Both the position numbers and the translations under genes were made by a program. Positions 29,466 to 39,098 of a stretch of 64,000 nucleotides of DNA are shown piece by piece. The stretch comes from Kluyveromyces lactis. Lineage: Eukaryota; Ascomycota; Saccharomycetes; Saccharomycetales; Saccharomycetaceae. Every line of letters starts with the position of its first letter. The first letter of the stretch is position 1. The stretch spans positions 1,674,001 through 1,738,000 of the forward strand of contig NC_006041.1 of NCBI RefSeq assembly GCF_000002515.2. Direction: 5' to 3'. The notes beneath the pieces were generated by a model that saw only the letters and a program-made list of their open reading frames with translations, made no database searches and had not been told where the DNA came from.

Positions 29466-31412
29466 ATGTCACTAACACCTCAGATAAAGGAAAAGCCCCT
29501 TGAATCGCTAGATGCAGATCAGTTGAGACGTCGCGTTTTAACGCTTCAGTACAAATACACAACCTTACAGAACGAGTATGAAATTTCGAAGTTGTCATCA
29601 GAACGCGAGACTTATTCGCTTCAGAACAAATACGATAAGAGTATGAACGAACTGGAAAATGCTTTGAAAGATACCAAGATACTATATGAGGAAAACATCA
29701 AGTTGAAGGAAGAATTGAAAAGTAAGGATGCGTTACCGAAGGAGGATGAGAAGATCATAACGACACTTCGAACACAGGTTGTAAGTTTGAAAAACGAAGT
29801 TAATTTGAAAGAGCAGCGTATCGTGGAATTAGCTCATAAGCTTTCCTCAAAACAAAATGAAGTTACGAATGCAATTGAATCGATGAAGTTGGAAATTGAA
29901 GGTAGCGGAAACATTCTGCATCAACATGAAACTCAGATAAACAAACATGTGGAAGAGATACGATATTTACAACAAGAACTGAAGGAAAAAGAAAATCTGA
30001 TATCTGAACTACGATCAGTTCAAACTTCTGCGTCTCATAGGAACAATTCTACGGAAGAATTACAAGATTTGGCTGTCTTGAACAAGACTCTGAAGGAGCA
30101 GCTCAATTATGCCAAAGAACTAGAGGATATGAACCTTAAACAAGCCACTGAATTGAAGAAGCTTCGACAAAATAACGATGTCCAATCGTTGTTGAAAAAG
30201 GAAAATGAATTACTCCAGTCTAAACTCGATCAATTGAATTCTTTACAAAAAAAGTTCGAATCATTGGAAATGGAGAATATCAGCCTACAGGAGAAGATTA
30301 CACAATGGGGTATTGTTAGGTTAGACGGTAAATTCAAGAACCCTAACGATGTTATAACAGAGCTTAATATGTTACAACGAGAAAATACTTTCCTTTTAGA
30401 TACGAATTCCAAGTTACAAATTGATTTCAATCAAATGTCCATGCTCAACGATGAGATGGCAATTGAAAGAAACCAACTTCTAGATTTGAACAAAGACTAT
30501 GAAACTAGTATTTTGAATTTGAAGCGTTTAAATCATGAACTTGAACAACAAAAACTTTTGTCATTTGAAGAGTGTAAACTACTAAGGCAACAATTAGAGG
30601 AATTTGAGGAGCAAGACGATAAGAAGAAAACACCCGGAGACCAGGTAAATGCTTCAAACATCATCGAAGGGTACAAAAATCAAACTGAGGATCTAACCAA
30701 TGAGCTCAAGAGATTGAACGAAGAATTATCAAAAACTGACGATAAGATTCAAAAACGTAGAAAAATAACCAATGATTTGGGAATAAGCTATTCTCAAAGA
30801 TTAAATGAGCTAATACTGGAGAACAAAAAACTGGAGAGATTACTTTCTGCGACTAAAAATCATGCGAATATCCTAGAACAAAAAATTTTGGACTTGACTA
30901 GTCTTAAAGAGAAGAAGGTTAGAATTTTACAACTTCGTGATAATCCATTGTTAAAAGAGCATTATATCAGAAAGGAAAAGTTGGCATTACTTGAAAAGGA
31001 AAACTCCGATCTATTATCTGGGATAGAAACAGATGCCATCCCAAGATCTGTTTATGATCGTATCAAACACGACATGAAACTACTTGAGAAAGAGATTTTC
31101 TCTGCAAATAAGAAGACCACAAGACTAAAAGAAGTATTCAATAAGAAATCGTTAGAGTTCATTGAGGCCGTTAATTCACTGTTAGGATTTAAACTAGAAT
31201 TCTTGGCACATGGTAAAGTAAAATTAGTAAGCTGTTATCAACCGAACAAATATATTATTGCCGATTTACAATCGAATACGTTAAAATCGGATCTAGATAA
31301 AGTTATTCCTGAATGGGAAACGTTATTTCAATTGTACGTTATAGAAAAGGGAGAGTTGCCAGCGTTTCTCTCCCAAGTAAAGCTTAGACTGTGGGAACTA
31401 TCTCAGCCTTAG
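29466..31412 (+). CDS. MAD1: Spindle checkpoint protein Mad1
   Basis: A 648-residue, almost entirely coiled-coil protein. It anchors Mad2 at nuclear pores and unattached kinetochores and templates closed Mad2. The helical coil runs from about residue 15 to 560 with strong heptads. The conserved stretch VRILQLRDNPLLKEHY (about 490-505) lies in the region holding Mad2- and Bub1-binding motifs in the family, and the C-terminal 90 residues form the globular RWD-like cap (VNSLLGFKLEFLAHGKVKL). The start is the ATG giving MSLTPQIK; upstream in-frame codons are GTG. S. cerevisiae Mad1 (YGL086W) is 749 residues. Confidence 0.93.
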   Translation: MSLTPQIKEKPLESLDADQLRRRVLTLQYKYTTLQNEYEISKLSSERETYSLQNKYDKSMNELENALKDTKILYEENIKLKEELKSKDALPKEDEKIITTLRTQVVSLKNEVNLKEQRIVELAHKLSSKQNEVTNAIESMKLEIEGSGNILHQHETQINKHVEEIRYLQQELKEKENLISELRSVQTSASHRNNSTEELQDLAVLNKTLKEQLNYAKELEDMNLKQATELKKLRQNNDVQSLLKKENELLQSKLDQLNSLQKKFESLEMENISLQEKITQWGIVRLDGKFKNPNDVITELNMLQRENTFLLDTNSKLQIDFNQMSMLNDEMAIERNQLLDLNKDYETSILNLKRLNHELEQQKLLSFEECKLLRQQLEEFEEQDDKKKTPGDQVNASNIIEGYKNQTEDLTNELKRLNEELSKTDDKIQKRRKITNDLGISYSQRLNELILENKKLERLLSATKNHANILEQKILDLTSLKEKKVRILQLRDNPLLKEHYIRKEKLALLEKENSDLLSGIETDAIPRSVYDRIKHDMKLLEKEIFSANKKTTRLKEVFNKKSLEFIEAVNSLLGFKLEFLAHGKVKLVSCYQPNKYIIADLQSNTLKSDLDKVIPEWETLFQLYVIEKGELPAFLSQVKLRLWELSQP

Positions 31413-31628
31413 CTGCGCGTCACAAGAAGGCAGGACTCAGTGTAAATCAACATATTTTAATTCATTGTATATACTAGTATGTGCAAATATCTCTCTATTT
31501 ACATATGGATCAACTTGACGAAAAAAGATTCAGACATATATACAAACTTGGATTGTCGGGGATATTATATGACATCACTTCCTATCACAATACCGAACCG
31601 CAGCAGTTCATCAACCGATGATTGAGGT

Positions 31629-32441
31629 ATGACTGAACAGCGTACTGTTACAAATAATGCTACCCATTATTTCTATCCTACAGTCCTACTATTTTCTATA
31701 TTATTGACTGGTGGTGTTTTAACTGCTACTTCTTTTTACAATAAGCACCTTAGACAGTATAAATCTGCCAAAGATATACCGGAAGCGATATTCAAGAAGC
31801 AATGGCTATATGGTAAAGTAACATCTGTGGGAGATGGTGATAATTTCCATTTCTTTCATACTCCAAGCGGTATTTTTGGCGGCTGGGGATGGTTAAGGTC
31901 CATTCCTGAGTTACAAACAGTAGCGTTCGACGCTTCTGTTGAAGTACCACAATCAGTTCGTTGGTGGAACAAACTATTCAGTGCCAAAGTAGCTAACTAT
32001 AAGAGTCATTTCATGAGTTTACATGTGCCATATAAGGGCAGAAGAAATCTTCCTACCATTTCTGTTCGTTTATGTGGTGTGGATGCTCCAGAAAGATCGC
32101 ATTTCGGAAAAACAGCTCAGCCTTTTAGTGATGAGGCACTAAACTGGCTAAGGTACAAGATTTTGGGACAGTACGTCTGGGTTAAGCCATTGGCCGTTGA
32201 CCAATACGGCAGATGTGTTGCACGGGTTGAATTGTGGTCCTGGTTGAAGGGATGGCAGAATATTAGTATTGAAATGCTAAAAGAGGGAGTAGGCGTTGTT
32301 TATGAGGGAAAAGTTGGCGCTGAATTTGATAACCAAGAGGATATTTACTTATATGAGGAGTTAAACTCAAAGAAGGCAAAACGTGGATTGTGGTCACAGC
32401 GGAAATTTGAAACTCCCGGTGCATATAAAAAACGCACTTGA
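31629..32441 (+). CDS. LCL3: Lcl3, membrane-anchored staphylococcal-nuclease-fold protein
   Basis: A 270-residue mitochondrial protein with one N-terminal membrane helix (about 16-36, YPTVLLFSILLTGGVLTATS) and a thermonuclease domain from about 58. The three catalytic positions of the nuclease fold are kept: R147 and E155 in VRLCGVDAPER, and R195 in DQYGRCVARV. Active Ca-dependent nuclease activity is therefore plausible, though the family's substrate in yeast is not established. Equivalent to YGL085W (274 residues), directly after MAD1 on the same strand, as in S. cerevisiae. Confidence 0.93.
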   Translation: MTEQRTVTNNATHYFYPTVLLFSILLTGGVLTATSFYNKHLRQYKSAKDIPEAIFKKQWLYGKVTSVGDGDNFHFFHTPSGIFGGWGWLRSIPELQTVAFDASVEVPQSVRWWNKLFSAKVANYKSHFMSLHVPYKGRRNLPTISVRLCGVDAPERSHFGKTAQPFSDEALNWLRYKILGQYVWVKPLAVDQYGRCVARVELWSWLKGWQNISIEMLKEGVGVVYEGKVGAEFDNQEDIYLYEELNSKKAKRGLWSQRKFETPGAYKKRT

Positions 32442-32644
32442 AACTGAAATCAATAAAAACAAAAGATCATTATTTCAACAGCAAGTTACAATAAATTATC
32501 TTCGCATCTTAACTGGCCCTTGGAATACCATGAAAAGTAGTTCGGAGAAAGGCTTCTGATCGTTACTTCGTTTTGTCAACAAACTCTGGAAACTAGACTG
32601 ACTTAGTCAAATCATATTTATATTCATTCCATGTAGTATATTAT

Positions 32645-34408
32645 TTAACATTTTACATAGATACCGGCTCTCATCTCTTGGGCTCTGAATTCGAACATCA
32701 ATTGTACGCCGACGAAAAGAGCACAGTTAGCTATGGCGAAAAACAATAACCCATCAAATGTACCAAACATTTCTTTGAAAAACAGTAAAATTCCATCATG
32801 TCCTAAACAGAACCCGAATAAGTTAGCAATCATCATCATCCAAATGTTCAATACTGCACCACAAGCACAAACATGCCTATACCAAGGCTTCTTACTGAAC
32901 TTATTAAAATATCTAGAGAGCATTATCTCTGGTAGCAAAAAGAGTACAACCAACCAGCCCCATAGTAAGAGTTTTAGTTCAATATCATGCCAGATCGCGA
33001 CGAATGAGAAAACAGCAAATGACGTTATAATTCTATTTCCAGACCCACCTAATGGGATATAGATATAGCGAATGACCCATTTATTATAAGATCTGTGCCA
33101 AGCTCTCCAAAATGCAACTGGAGAGAAATTGTTATTCATACAACGTATCATATTTTCTGGTGGATCGATACCATCCAAAAGTGCCCATAATCTAAATAAT
33201 CTCCATGGGATAAGTAATTTTAGCCATATTAAATTTAGATTAAATAAACCAATCATCGAGATTTGGAATGGGGAGTCACCATTCCATGCCTTGGTCTTTG
33301 AAACAGCAACCACATATACGAAGTGAAGTAAAAATTCCATTATGAACAAACAGAACAATAACCTCAGCGCGTATTTGAGAATTCTTTTAAAGTTGATGGA
33401 AGGTAATTGATGAGAAGATTGGTACAAGTAATCGTTAAAAGTCAATATTGGTCCAGCAATAAATAATGGGGTATAAGTAACATATGCCAAATAACGCATC
33501 AAGGAATATTCTTGAATATGGTGCGGTGCGATAAGTCTTGCACGCTCATCCAACAAGACTGATTTAGTAGCATTTTCTTCAATAGTTTCTAGCACTTGGG
33601 TGCTGGAGGCGCGTTTCATCTCAAATCTTTCAGGTGAAACGCTATTTGACGCAGGAACAGTCGCGGGGTTGGAATGAATCTTATTCCATCTTTCTAAGAA
33701 ATCCATATCGAATGAGATCATTCTCAATAATGTAAAATTGTAAAAAACGTCCCATCTTTCAATGATACCTTTAAATGAATGGTCCAACGGTTTCAGAAGC
33801 GGTATTATCTGGCCGTATTGTAAGTTTCTATAGGAATTGTTAATGAAAAGGGAGCCAATACCATATATCCACACACTCAAAGTTGCCAATGCTCTTTGCC
33901 TCTTAAATGTCTTGGCTAGGGTGAACATTACTAGAACATGGAACAAAACGCGCAAGCAGTTTACGCCATGTGCACCAATTAAGAAAACTAACCCAAACCA
34001 AAAATCAAACGTCACCTTTTGTACATTGGTAAATTGGAGCACAGCTTTCTTGATAGATAAATGAAGTACCATCAGACCCACCAGTAACAATAGATTATCT
34101 CTAAAAAATCTATACTGGGCATCGCTGTTATCAACTTTTCTTCCGAACATCCATCCCTTACTCAACAAATGCTGGTACTTGTAATAGTTTGAATTCCATG
34201 AGTTAGTAGCATCCATTCCTGCCTTAAGCATCAACGGTAGCACTATACACAAGATTAACCAATAAGCCTTGAATTCTAATGACGACCATCTAGATTGAAT
34301 TTCTGGCCCCAATTTCTGTTTACGACGAGAATCATTCGTAGGTGCCGTCAAACGTTGATCTAGAGTCTCTAGCGAGAAGAAATCCTGCACGACGGACACA
34401 ATTCCCAT
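32645..34408 (-). CDS. GUP1: MBOAT acyltransferase Gup1 (GPI-anchor remodelling)
   Basis: A 587-residue multi-span ER membrane protein of the MBOAT family. Gup1 adds a C26 fatty acid at sn-2 of GPI anchors during remodelling and affects lipid rafts and wall assembly. About ten hydrophobic segments are visible. The catalytic His is H474 in FVAIWHDIELKLLLWG, and the invariant block ENMIRCMNNNFSPVAFWRAWHRSYNKW lies upstream. It is a single ancestral gene for the pair GUP1 (YGL084C) and GUP2 (YPL189W). The ATG at 34408 gives MGIVSVVQ; further upstream the frame opens only with GTG. Confidence 0.95.
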   Translation of the reverse strand: MGIVSVVQDFFSLETLDQRLTAPTNDSRRKQKLGPEIQSRWSSLEFKAYWLILCIVLPLMLKAGMDATNSWNSNYYKYQHLLSKGWMFGRKVDNSDAQYRFFRDNLLLLVGLMVLHLSIKKAVLQFTNVQKVTFDFWFGLVFLIGAHGVNCLRVLFHVLVMFTLAKTFKRQRALATLSVWIYGIGSLFINNSYRNLQYGQIIPLLKPLDHSFKGIIERWDVFYNFTLLRMISFDMDFLERWNKIHSNPATVPASNSVSPERFEMKRASSTQVLETIEENATKSVLLDERARLIAPHHIQEYSLMRYLAYVTYTPLFIAGPILTFNDYLYQSSHQLPSINFKRILKYALRLLFCLFIMEFLLHFVYVVAVSKTKAWNGDSPFQISMIGLFNLNLIWLKLLIPWRLFRLWALLDGIDPPENMIRCMNNNFSPVAFWRAWHRSYNKWVIRYIYIPLGGSGNRIITSFAVFSFVAIWHDIELKLLLWGWLVVLFLLPEIMLSRYFNKFSKKPWYRHVCACGAVLNIWMMMIANLFGFCLGHDGILLFFKEMFGTFDGLLFFAIANCALFVGVQLMFEFRAQEMRAGIYVKC

Positions 34409-35334
34409 TATCTGTATTTTTGTCTTGGAGATCTCTATTAGCACACCTTATAAACCAGTCGCGCAGCAAATAAAGTCTTTAGATTCAAAAGTAAGTCAAT
34501 TGAGGGTTGAACTCTACACAATGATATAATAATCCCAGAAGGTACTGGTACCATATAATGTTTAAAAAACTCTTCAAAAAAACCTCATATACGAATGAAA
34601 TCACTTTTACAGTTTATATTTTAAGCCACTGAATCTAACTAATGATGATACAAGCTTCCCTTACAGAAACGAATTACCGAAAAACCTTTGTTCCCGTTTG
34701 TTTCTACTTTGTTACGCAAATCCTGTATGTTTCCAGATGGAAACTCGGACCATTTCGCGTACAGAACGTTATTACCAAGTTATTCCGCTCGGGTCTCTCC
34801 AGTTCGAAATTCGTCGTTCCCAACCATACAATTTCTCCTTTGTTTCGCATATGTTTCCTACAGCCATTCGGTTTACATTGACCATTTCCGTTAAGTAATT
34901 GTCTGTTTTGCCCAACAGCGTCCGACTCGAAAAATTATGCGATGTATGGGTGCGGAAGATCACGGCAGTAGTCTGGCATCTTCGGAAAAAGACTGCCCAC
35001 ACGTGACCGAGTCGGAACATTGCGTGCCAGAACGTTTCATAACGAGTCGGTTTTTTTCGGAGAAAATGCGTCAGAAACGGGATGGGAATTGGAAACAAGT
35101 GCGAAACGACGTAGAACTGATCTACAATATTTATCTTTTTTCATCGTCTGAATGCTAACAATGTTTGTAAGTTCTTTTTAACAACGATGTCATACCGATA
35201 AGTTACAGATAAAACAGAATAAAGGGGAGGGACTTTGGTTTGTAGGTTTGGAATAACTTAAACTTCATAAAACTATATACACTGGCTTTAAGTTCCCCAA
35301 ACTTAAGAAGTGTTGCTTTCATTGACTCTTTACG
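34409..35334. promoter_or_regulatory. Divergent GUP1/SCY1 promoter region
   Basis: 926 bp between divergent genes. It has CACGTG at 35000-35005 and several TTTC/GAAA-rich patches. Several overlapping open frames (34642-34898 plus, 34772-35098 minus) have no coding character. No RNA gene or repeat is recognised. Confidence 0.45.
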
Positions 35335-37638
35335 ATGTTCTGGGGGTCGAAAAGTGGGATAAGTTCCAAGTACTCATATTCTAATACACCGACATTCACG
35401 GCTGAACCATGGTCTGTTTATACTGGGAAACCGAAATCATCTAGCAGTAGTAATAGTGGTGGGCCCATTGATAAAGTTTCAGTTTTCATTTTTGATAAGA
35501 AACAATTTGAGAGCTACTTGTTGCATTATGGGATTATCAAATCTAAAAATTCATCTCATGACAAATTATTTCTTAACGATGCGTATACCGTGTTAAGGAA
35601 TCAAGTTAACAATTTGGCTAAATTCAAGCACCCAAATATTTTGCAACTAATTGAACCATTGGAGGAGCATTCGAAGAATTTTCTTTTCGTGACAGAATAT
35701 GTTTCTGGTAGTTTATTCAACCTTTTCCAAGAGCAAGATTCAGTGACTTCAACATTCGGAGAAGAACTTTTACAGTCTAATGATACCAATAATTTGACCA
35801 TTCAAAGAGGTATATTGCAGGTGTGTCAGGCGTTGGATTTCATTCATAATAAAACTTCATCTGTTCATCTTGATATCCAACCCAGATCAGTTTTCGTTAA
35901 CGAAAACGCGGATTGGAAACTATCTGGCCTTGGGCATTTAATCAAATTACCTGAGGGTACCAATGTCGGAGATTTTACGATACCACAATACGATCCAAGG
36001 GTACCGACGTTTTTGCAGATTGATTTAAATTTTGCAGCTCCAGAGCTTGTAATGGAAGACACCTTTTCAGCAAGAAGTGATTATTTCTCATTGGGTCTTT
36101 TGATATATTATTTGTACTATGGAAAATCGTTGTTCTTGTGTGAGAATTCAAAACAAAGTTATAGAGACCAGTTCACGAAATTCGAAAGAAAAATTGCTTC
36201 CTTGAGTTGGGACGCAGTGTTCCAAAAAGTACCACAGACACTTAGATTCTGTTTACCTCGTTTAATGAACCGTGACATATATTCCAGGTATGATAATATC
36301 GTGGAATTTTTGGACAACGATTTCTTCAAAGACCCGCTGATCCAGACTTTAATCTTCTTGGACGATCTACCAACGAAGAACATAGATGAAAAGACAATAT
36401 TCTTAACAGGACTTATAACGCTCTTGCCAAAATATCCAGCACAACTTTTACAAAAAAAATTCTTGCCCATACTACTGAACAATTTGGACTTGTTGTGTTC
36501 TATGAAGGAAACTGCTGATGAATGTCTTCAAATCAATTTGGAAGTGATATTGCTCATCGGTAAGAATTTGTCTCAATTGTCATTCACTGAGAAGATCACT
36601 AACCATATCATAGGCTCCGCAAACGGGAAAGTCATCTTGGAACACGGTGCCAGTGGACTAATCAAACACCTTTCCATCCTACAAATAAAACTAAAGAAGG
36701 ACGCATTTGATAAATCATTATTGAAACCATTATACGAATATACATGCGAATCGCAAGAAAACCCTAACATACAAGAGAGCCTACTAAATCAGTTGCCCAT
36801 TGCATTAGAAACATTCGATTTCGCTACGGTAAAGAACTTTCTATCCCCATTGATACAGAAATTGTTTACAAAGACGACTAGCCTGACTGTGAAAAATGCA
36901 TGCATATCTTGCTTCCAAACTATGATCCAATCCAACGCAATGGATACCTACATGATCCAAGAGACGTTGTTCCCATTGATAAAATCAATGAAGAGTAGAG
37001 ACTCACGGATTCTAATGAAATTCCTAGAATTCTTCCCACATTTATACACAGCTATCCAAGACAAAGAAGAACTCATCACAGAATCGTTCATCCCGCTAAT
37101 GTTCGCATTCTCAATGGCCCCAACGCTTAATACCTCGCAATTCAACTCCTATTCTAATTCGTTCAACAACATTGTATCACAAATACAGAAAAGACATGTA
37201 CAACAGTTGAAGACGGAACAATCTAAATCACAAGAACTGGAAAGTAAAGATTTCACGAAGATCATAGATACACCAATCGTTCCTGCACGTACTGACACGG
37301 ACAACGAAATATCGAGAAGTATCAACGTCCCAGTGATAAAACCTAAAGCATCTCCCTCATATCAGGCTACAGGAATACTTACACCAACTACTAATGATAA
37401 TAGAACCACTACTGGTACTATAAGAAGCGGCGGTCCTAGTAGAGGCGTACCAAGATCGATCAGGTCTCCACCACAGAAACCAGTCAAACCAACCCAACCG
37501 ATTACTACAAGTGACATTCCAGTATCACTACCACAAAAGTCGCCATCGGTACCTACCTCAGTACCTGCATCACCATCACCATCATTATCTCTACCACCAG
37601 GATTTGGCATAGCTCTCCAGCCCAATAAGAAAGCTTGA
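35335..37638 (+). CDS. SCY1: Scy1-like pseudokinase with HEAT repeats
   Basis: A 767-residue SCYL-family protein thought to act in clathrin/COPI-linked Golgi-endosome traffic. The N-terminal kinase-like domain (about 40-330) is degenerate: the catalytic loop reads VHLDIQPRSVFV and the DFG position reads LSGLGHL, so it should not be an active kinase. HEAT-like helical repeats follow (about 340-610), then a disordered tail rich in Pro, Ser and Thr ending in SLPPGFGIALQ. S. cerevisiae Scy1 (YGL083W) is 804 residues. Well separated from COA2 (381 bp). Confidence 0.93.
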   Translation: MFWGSKSGISSKYSYSNTPTFTAEPWSVYTGKPKSSSSSNSGGPIDKVSVFIFDKKQFESYLLHYGIIKSKNSSHDKLFLNDAYTVLRNQVNNLAKFKHPNILQLIEPLEEHSKNFLFVTEYVSGSLFNLFQEQDSVTSTFGEELLQSNDTNNLTIQRGILQVCQALDFIHNKTSSVHLDIQPRSVFVNENADWKLSGLGHLIKLPEGTNVGDFTIPQYDPRVPTFLQIDLNFAAPELVMEDTFSARSDYFSLGLLIYYLYYGKSLFLCENSKQSYRDQFTKFERKIASLSWDAVFQKVPQTLRFCLPRLMNRDIYSRYDNIVEFLDNDFFKDPLIQTLIFLDDLPTKNIDEKTIFLTGLITLLPKYPAQLLQKKFLPILLNNLDLLCSMKETADECLQINLEVILLIGKNLSQLSFTEKITNHIIGSANGKVILEHGASGLIKHLSILQIKLKKDAFDKSLLKPLYEYTCESQENPNIQESLLNQLPIALETFDFATVKNFLSPLIQKLFTKTTSLTVKNACISCFQTMIQSNAMDTYMIQETLFPLIKSMKSRDSRILMKFLEFFPHLYTAIQDKEELITESFIPLMFAFSMAPTLNTSQFNSYSNSFNNIVSQIQKRHVQQLKTEQSKSQELESKDFTKIIDTPIVPARTDTDNEISRSINVPVIKPKASPSYQATGILTPTTNDNRTTTGTIRSGGPSRGVPRSIRSPPQKPVKPTQPITTSDIPVSLPQKSPSVPTSVPASPSPSLSLPPGFGIALQPNKKA

Positions 37639-38019
37639 AAGGCAGATTACTCTATTTTCATTACCCGGACTTGCCCACCCTGATATCCCGTGCTTCAAGT
37701 ACATTTCCTTCCCCATGAATGGCTCTCGACCGATATCTCGACGAGGAAATTGTAAGTGAAAAAAAAATAATAAAAAAAAAAAAACTTCTCACAGCTCAAT
37801 ATATACAGCTTGTCTTGAACTTCTTTAACTATTGACTTCTTTACCTTCTTCAACTTCTGTTTACATTCCCACTATTTGTCTAATTTATTTTATACAATTT
37901 AACTTTGATTCTTACCCATAATTGCTGTTTCTCTGTGTTTGCTGAATCATTACTTGACTGTACTAAGGATTAAACATCGTGGGTTACACATTTGAACATA
38001 TTTATACACATCATACACA
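37639..38019 (+). promoter_or_regulatory. SCY1-COA2 intergenic region
   Basis: 381 bp. A Reb1-type TTACCCGG starts at 37661, soon after the SCY1 stop, and a long A-rich tract covers 37758-37784. This combination is typical of a nucleosome-depleted yeast promoter and may serve COA2. Confidence 0.45.
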
Positions 38020-38220
38020 ATGCATATGAGAGCTGCTACAAGGAATAACGTAACGAACAGGTTGTTCATGACTACTTTTCTGGTCGCATTTTCGAGCGTG
38101 GCATTGAGTTCGGCGTTGCCATGTCCTAGCCATACACTAGATTCTGATTCTCCAGTTCTTGAGCAGAAGGATGCACAGCTACAGGCGCAGAAACAGAAAC
38201 AAACATCTCAAGATAATTAA
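38020..38220 (+). CDS. COA2: Cytochrome oxidase assembly factor Coa2 (probable)
   Basis: A 66-residue protein, the same size as S. cerevisiae Coa2 (68), and placed just upstream of NAB3 on the same strand exactly as YPL189C-A precedes YPL190C. It has a basic N-terminus (MHMRAATRNNVTNR), one hydrophobic segment (LFMTTFLVAFSSVALSSALPCP) and a polar Gln/Lys tail. Coa2 assists maturation of Cox1 into complex IV at the inner membrane. The call is from synteny, size and layout; a small secreted or unrelated membrane peptide cannot be ruled out from sequence alone. Confidence 0.72.
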   Translation: MHMRAATRNNVTNRLFMTTFLVAFSSVALSSALPCPSHTLDSDSPVLEQKDAQLQAQKQKQTSQDN

Positions 38221-38468
38221 TGGACTGGAAGCTCACAGGGGGCCATACTTCCGGTAAATCAATCAGATTGTTCACTTCATCCCTCATTATTCTCCTCTTT
38301 TTTTTTTTCTACTGACGATACATGTTGGAACGCTGTTCTTATTGGTAGGATAGAGCCTATCTGAGAGTGCAGAGTTTTTTTATGAAAGCTTAAGACATAA
38401 TATATATATGACTGCCAGCTGCCAACACGACCAGAGAAAAAAGAGCCCTCAAATTATGTTTTAACTTA

Positions 38469-38499
<31 letters not shown>

Positions 38500-39098
38500 A
38501 TTCATTCATTCCTGTTGTTGGTGTGCGTTTTGTGTCCAGGGGACATCGTGTGCATCGTGTAAGAATATCCAATCAGGGCTTAAAACACTATAAACGGACT
38601 TTTGTATTTATTCCACTCCCAGGTGGTTGGATCATTGCATAATATTTAAATATCTACCCCTACCTCTGTGTAAATATTGAAAGATAGCTTCAACCTAATC
38701 ATGTCCTACTATTCTAATGAGAAAGATAAAGATCGATGTGATTATGTCAGTTGTTACCCGGTGTATCTGAAATTAGCATTTGATTTTGACAAATCGAGAA
38801 AAGCATTAGTTTAACCAATTCTTTTCACTGTGTATATTTAAGGAATGCTGAAGGAATCAAGTTGTACCAAACAATCACTTGCCTGTCACTGGATAATACT
38901 AGTGGACATCACACGTCAGGATAGTTACCGATACATTGTTAGTATTTTTTTTCCGTCTTCTCGAATTCTTTTCTATAAAAAGATACGACCATAAACTACA
39001 AAACTGTATCTTGACTATTTCCCAAAGTATATTCTTGATAACAAAGATCCACCTGAACTAACGTTATACAACGCTCTTGTGTTAGCTAGTTACCAGCC
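38221..39098 (+). promoter_or_regulatory. COA2-NAB3 intergenic region
   Basis: 878 bp. It has a TTA/ATT trinucleotide run at about 38466-38497 and a Reb1 site TTACCCG at 38754-38760, 339 bp upstream of the NAB3 ATG, then a TATAAAAAG-type stretch near 38976. An S. cerevisiae-like long NAB3 5' leader is possible. No RNA gene seen. Confidence 0.45.

Noticed and set aside
34642-35098. Cluster of overlapping short frames upstream of SCY1
   Set aside because: All three plus frames and the minus frame are open at once, as expected by chance; none shows conserved motifs.
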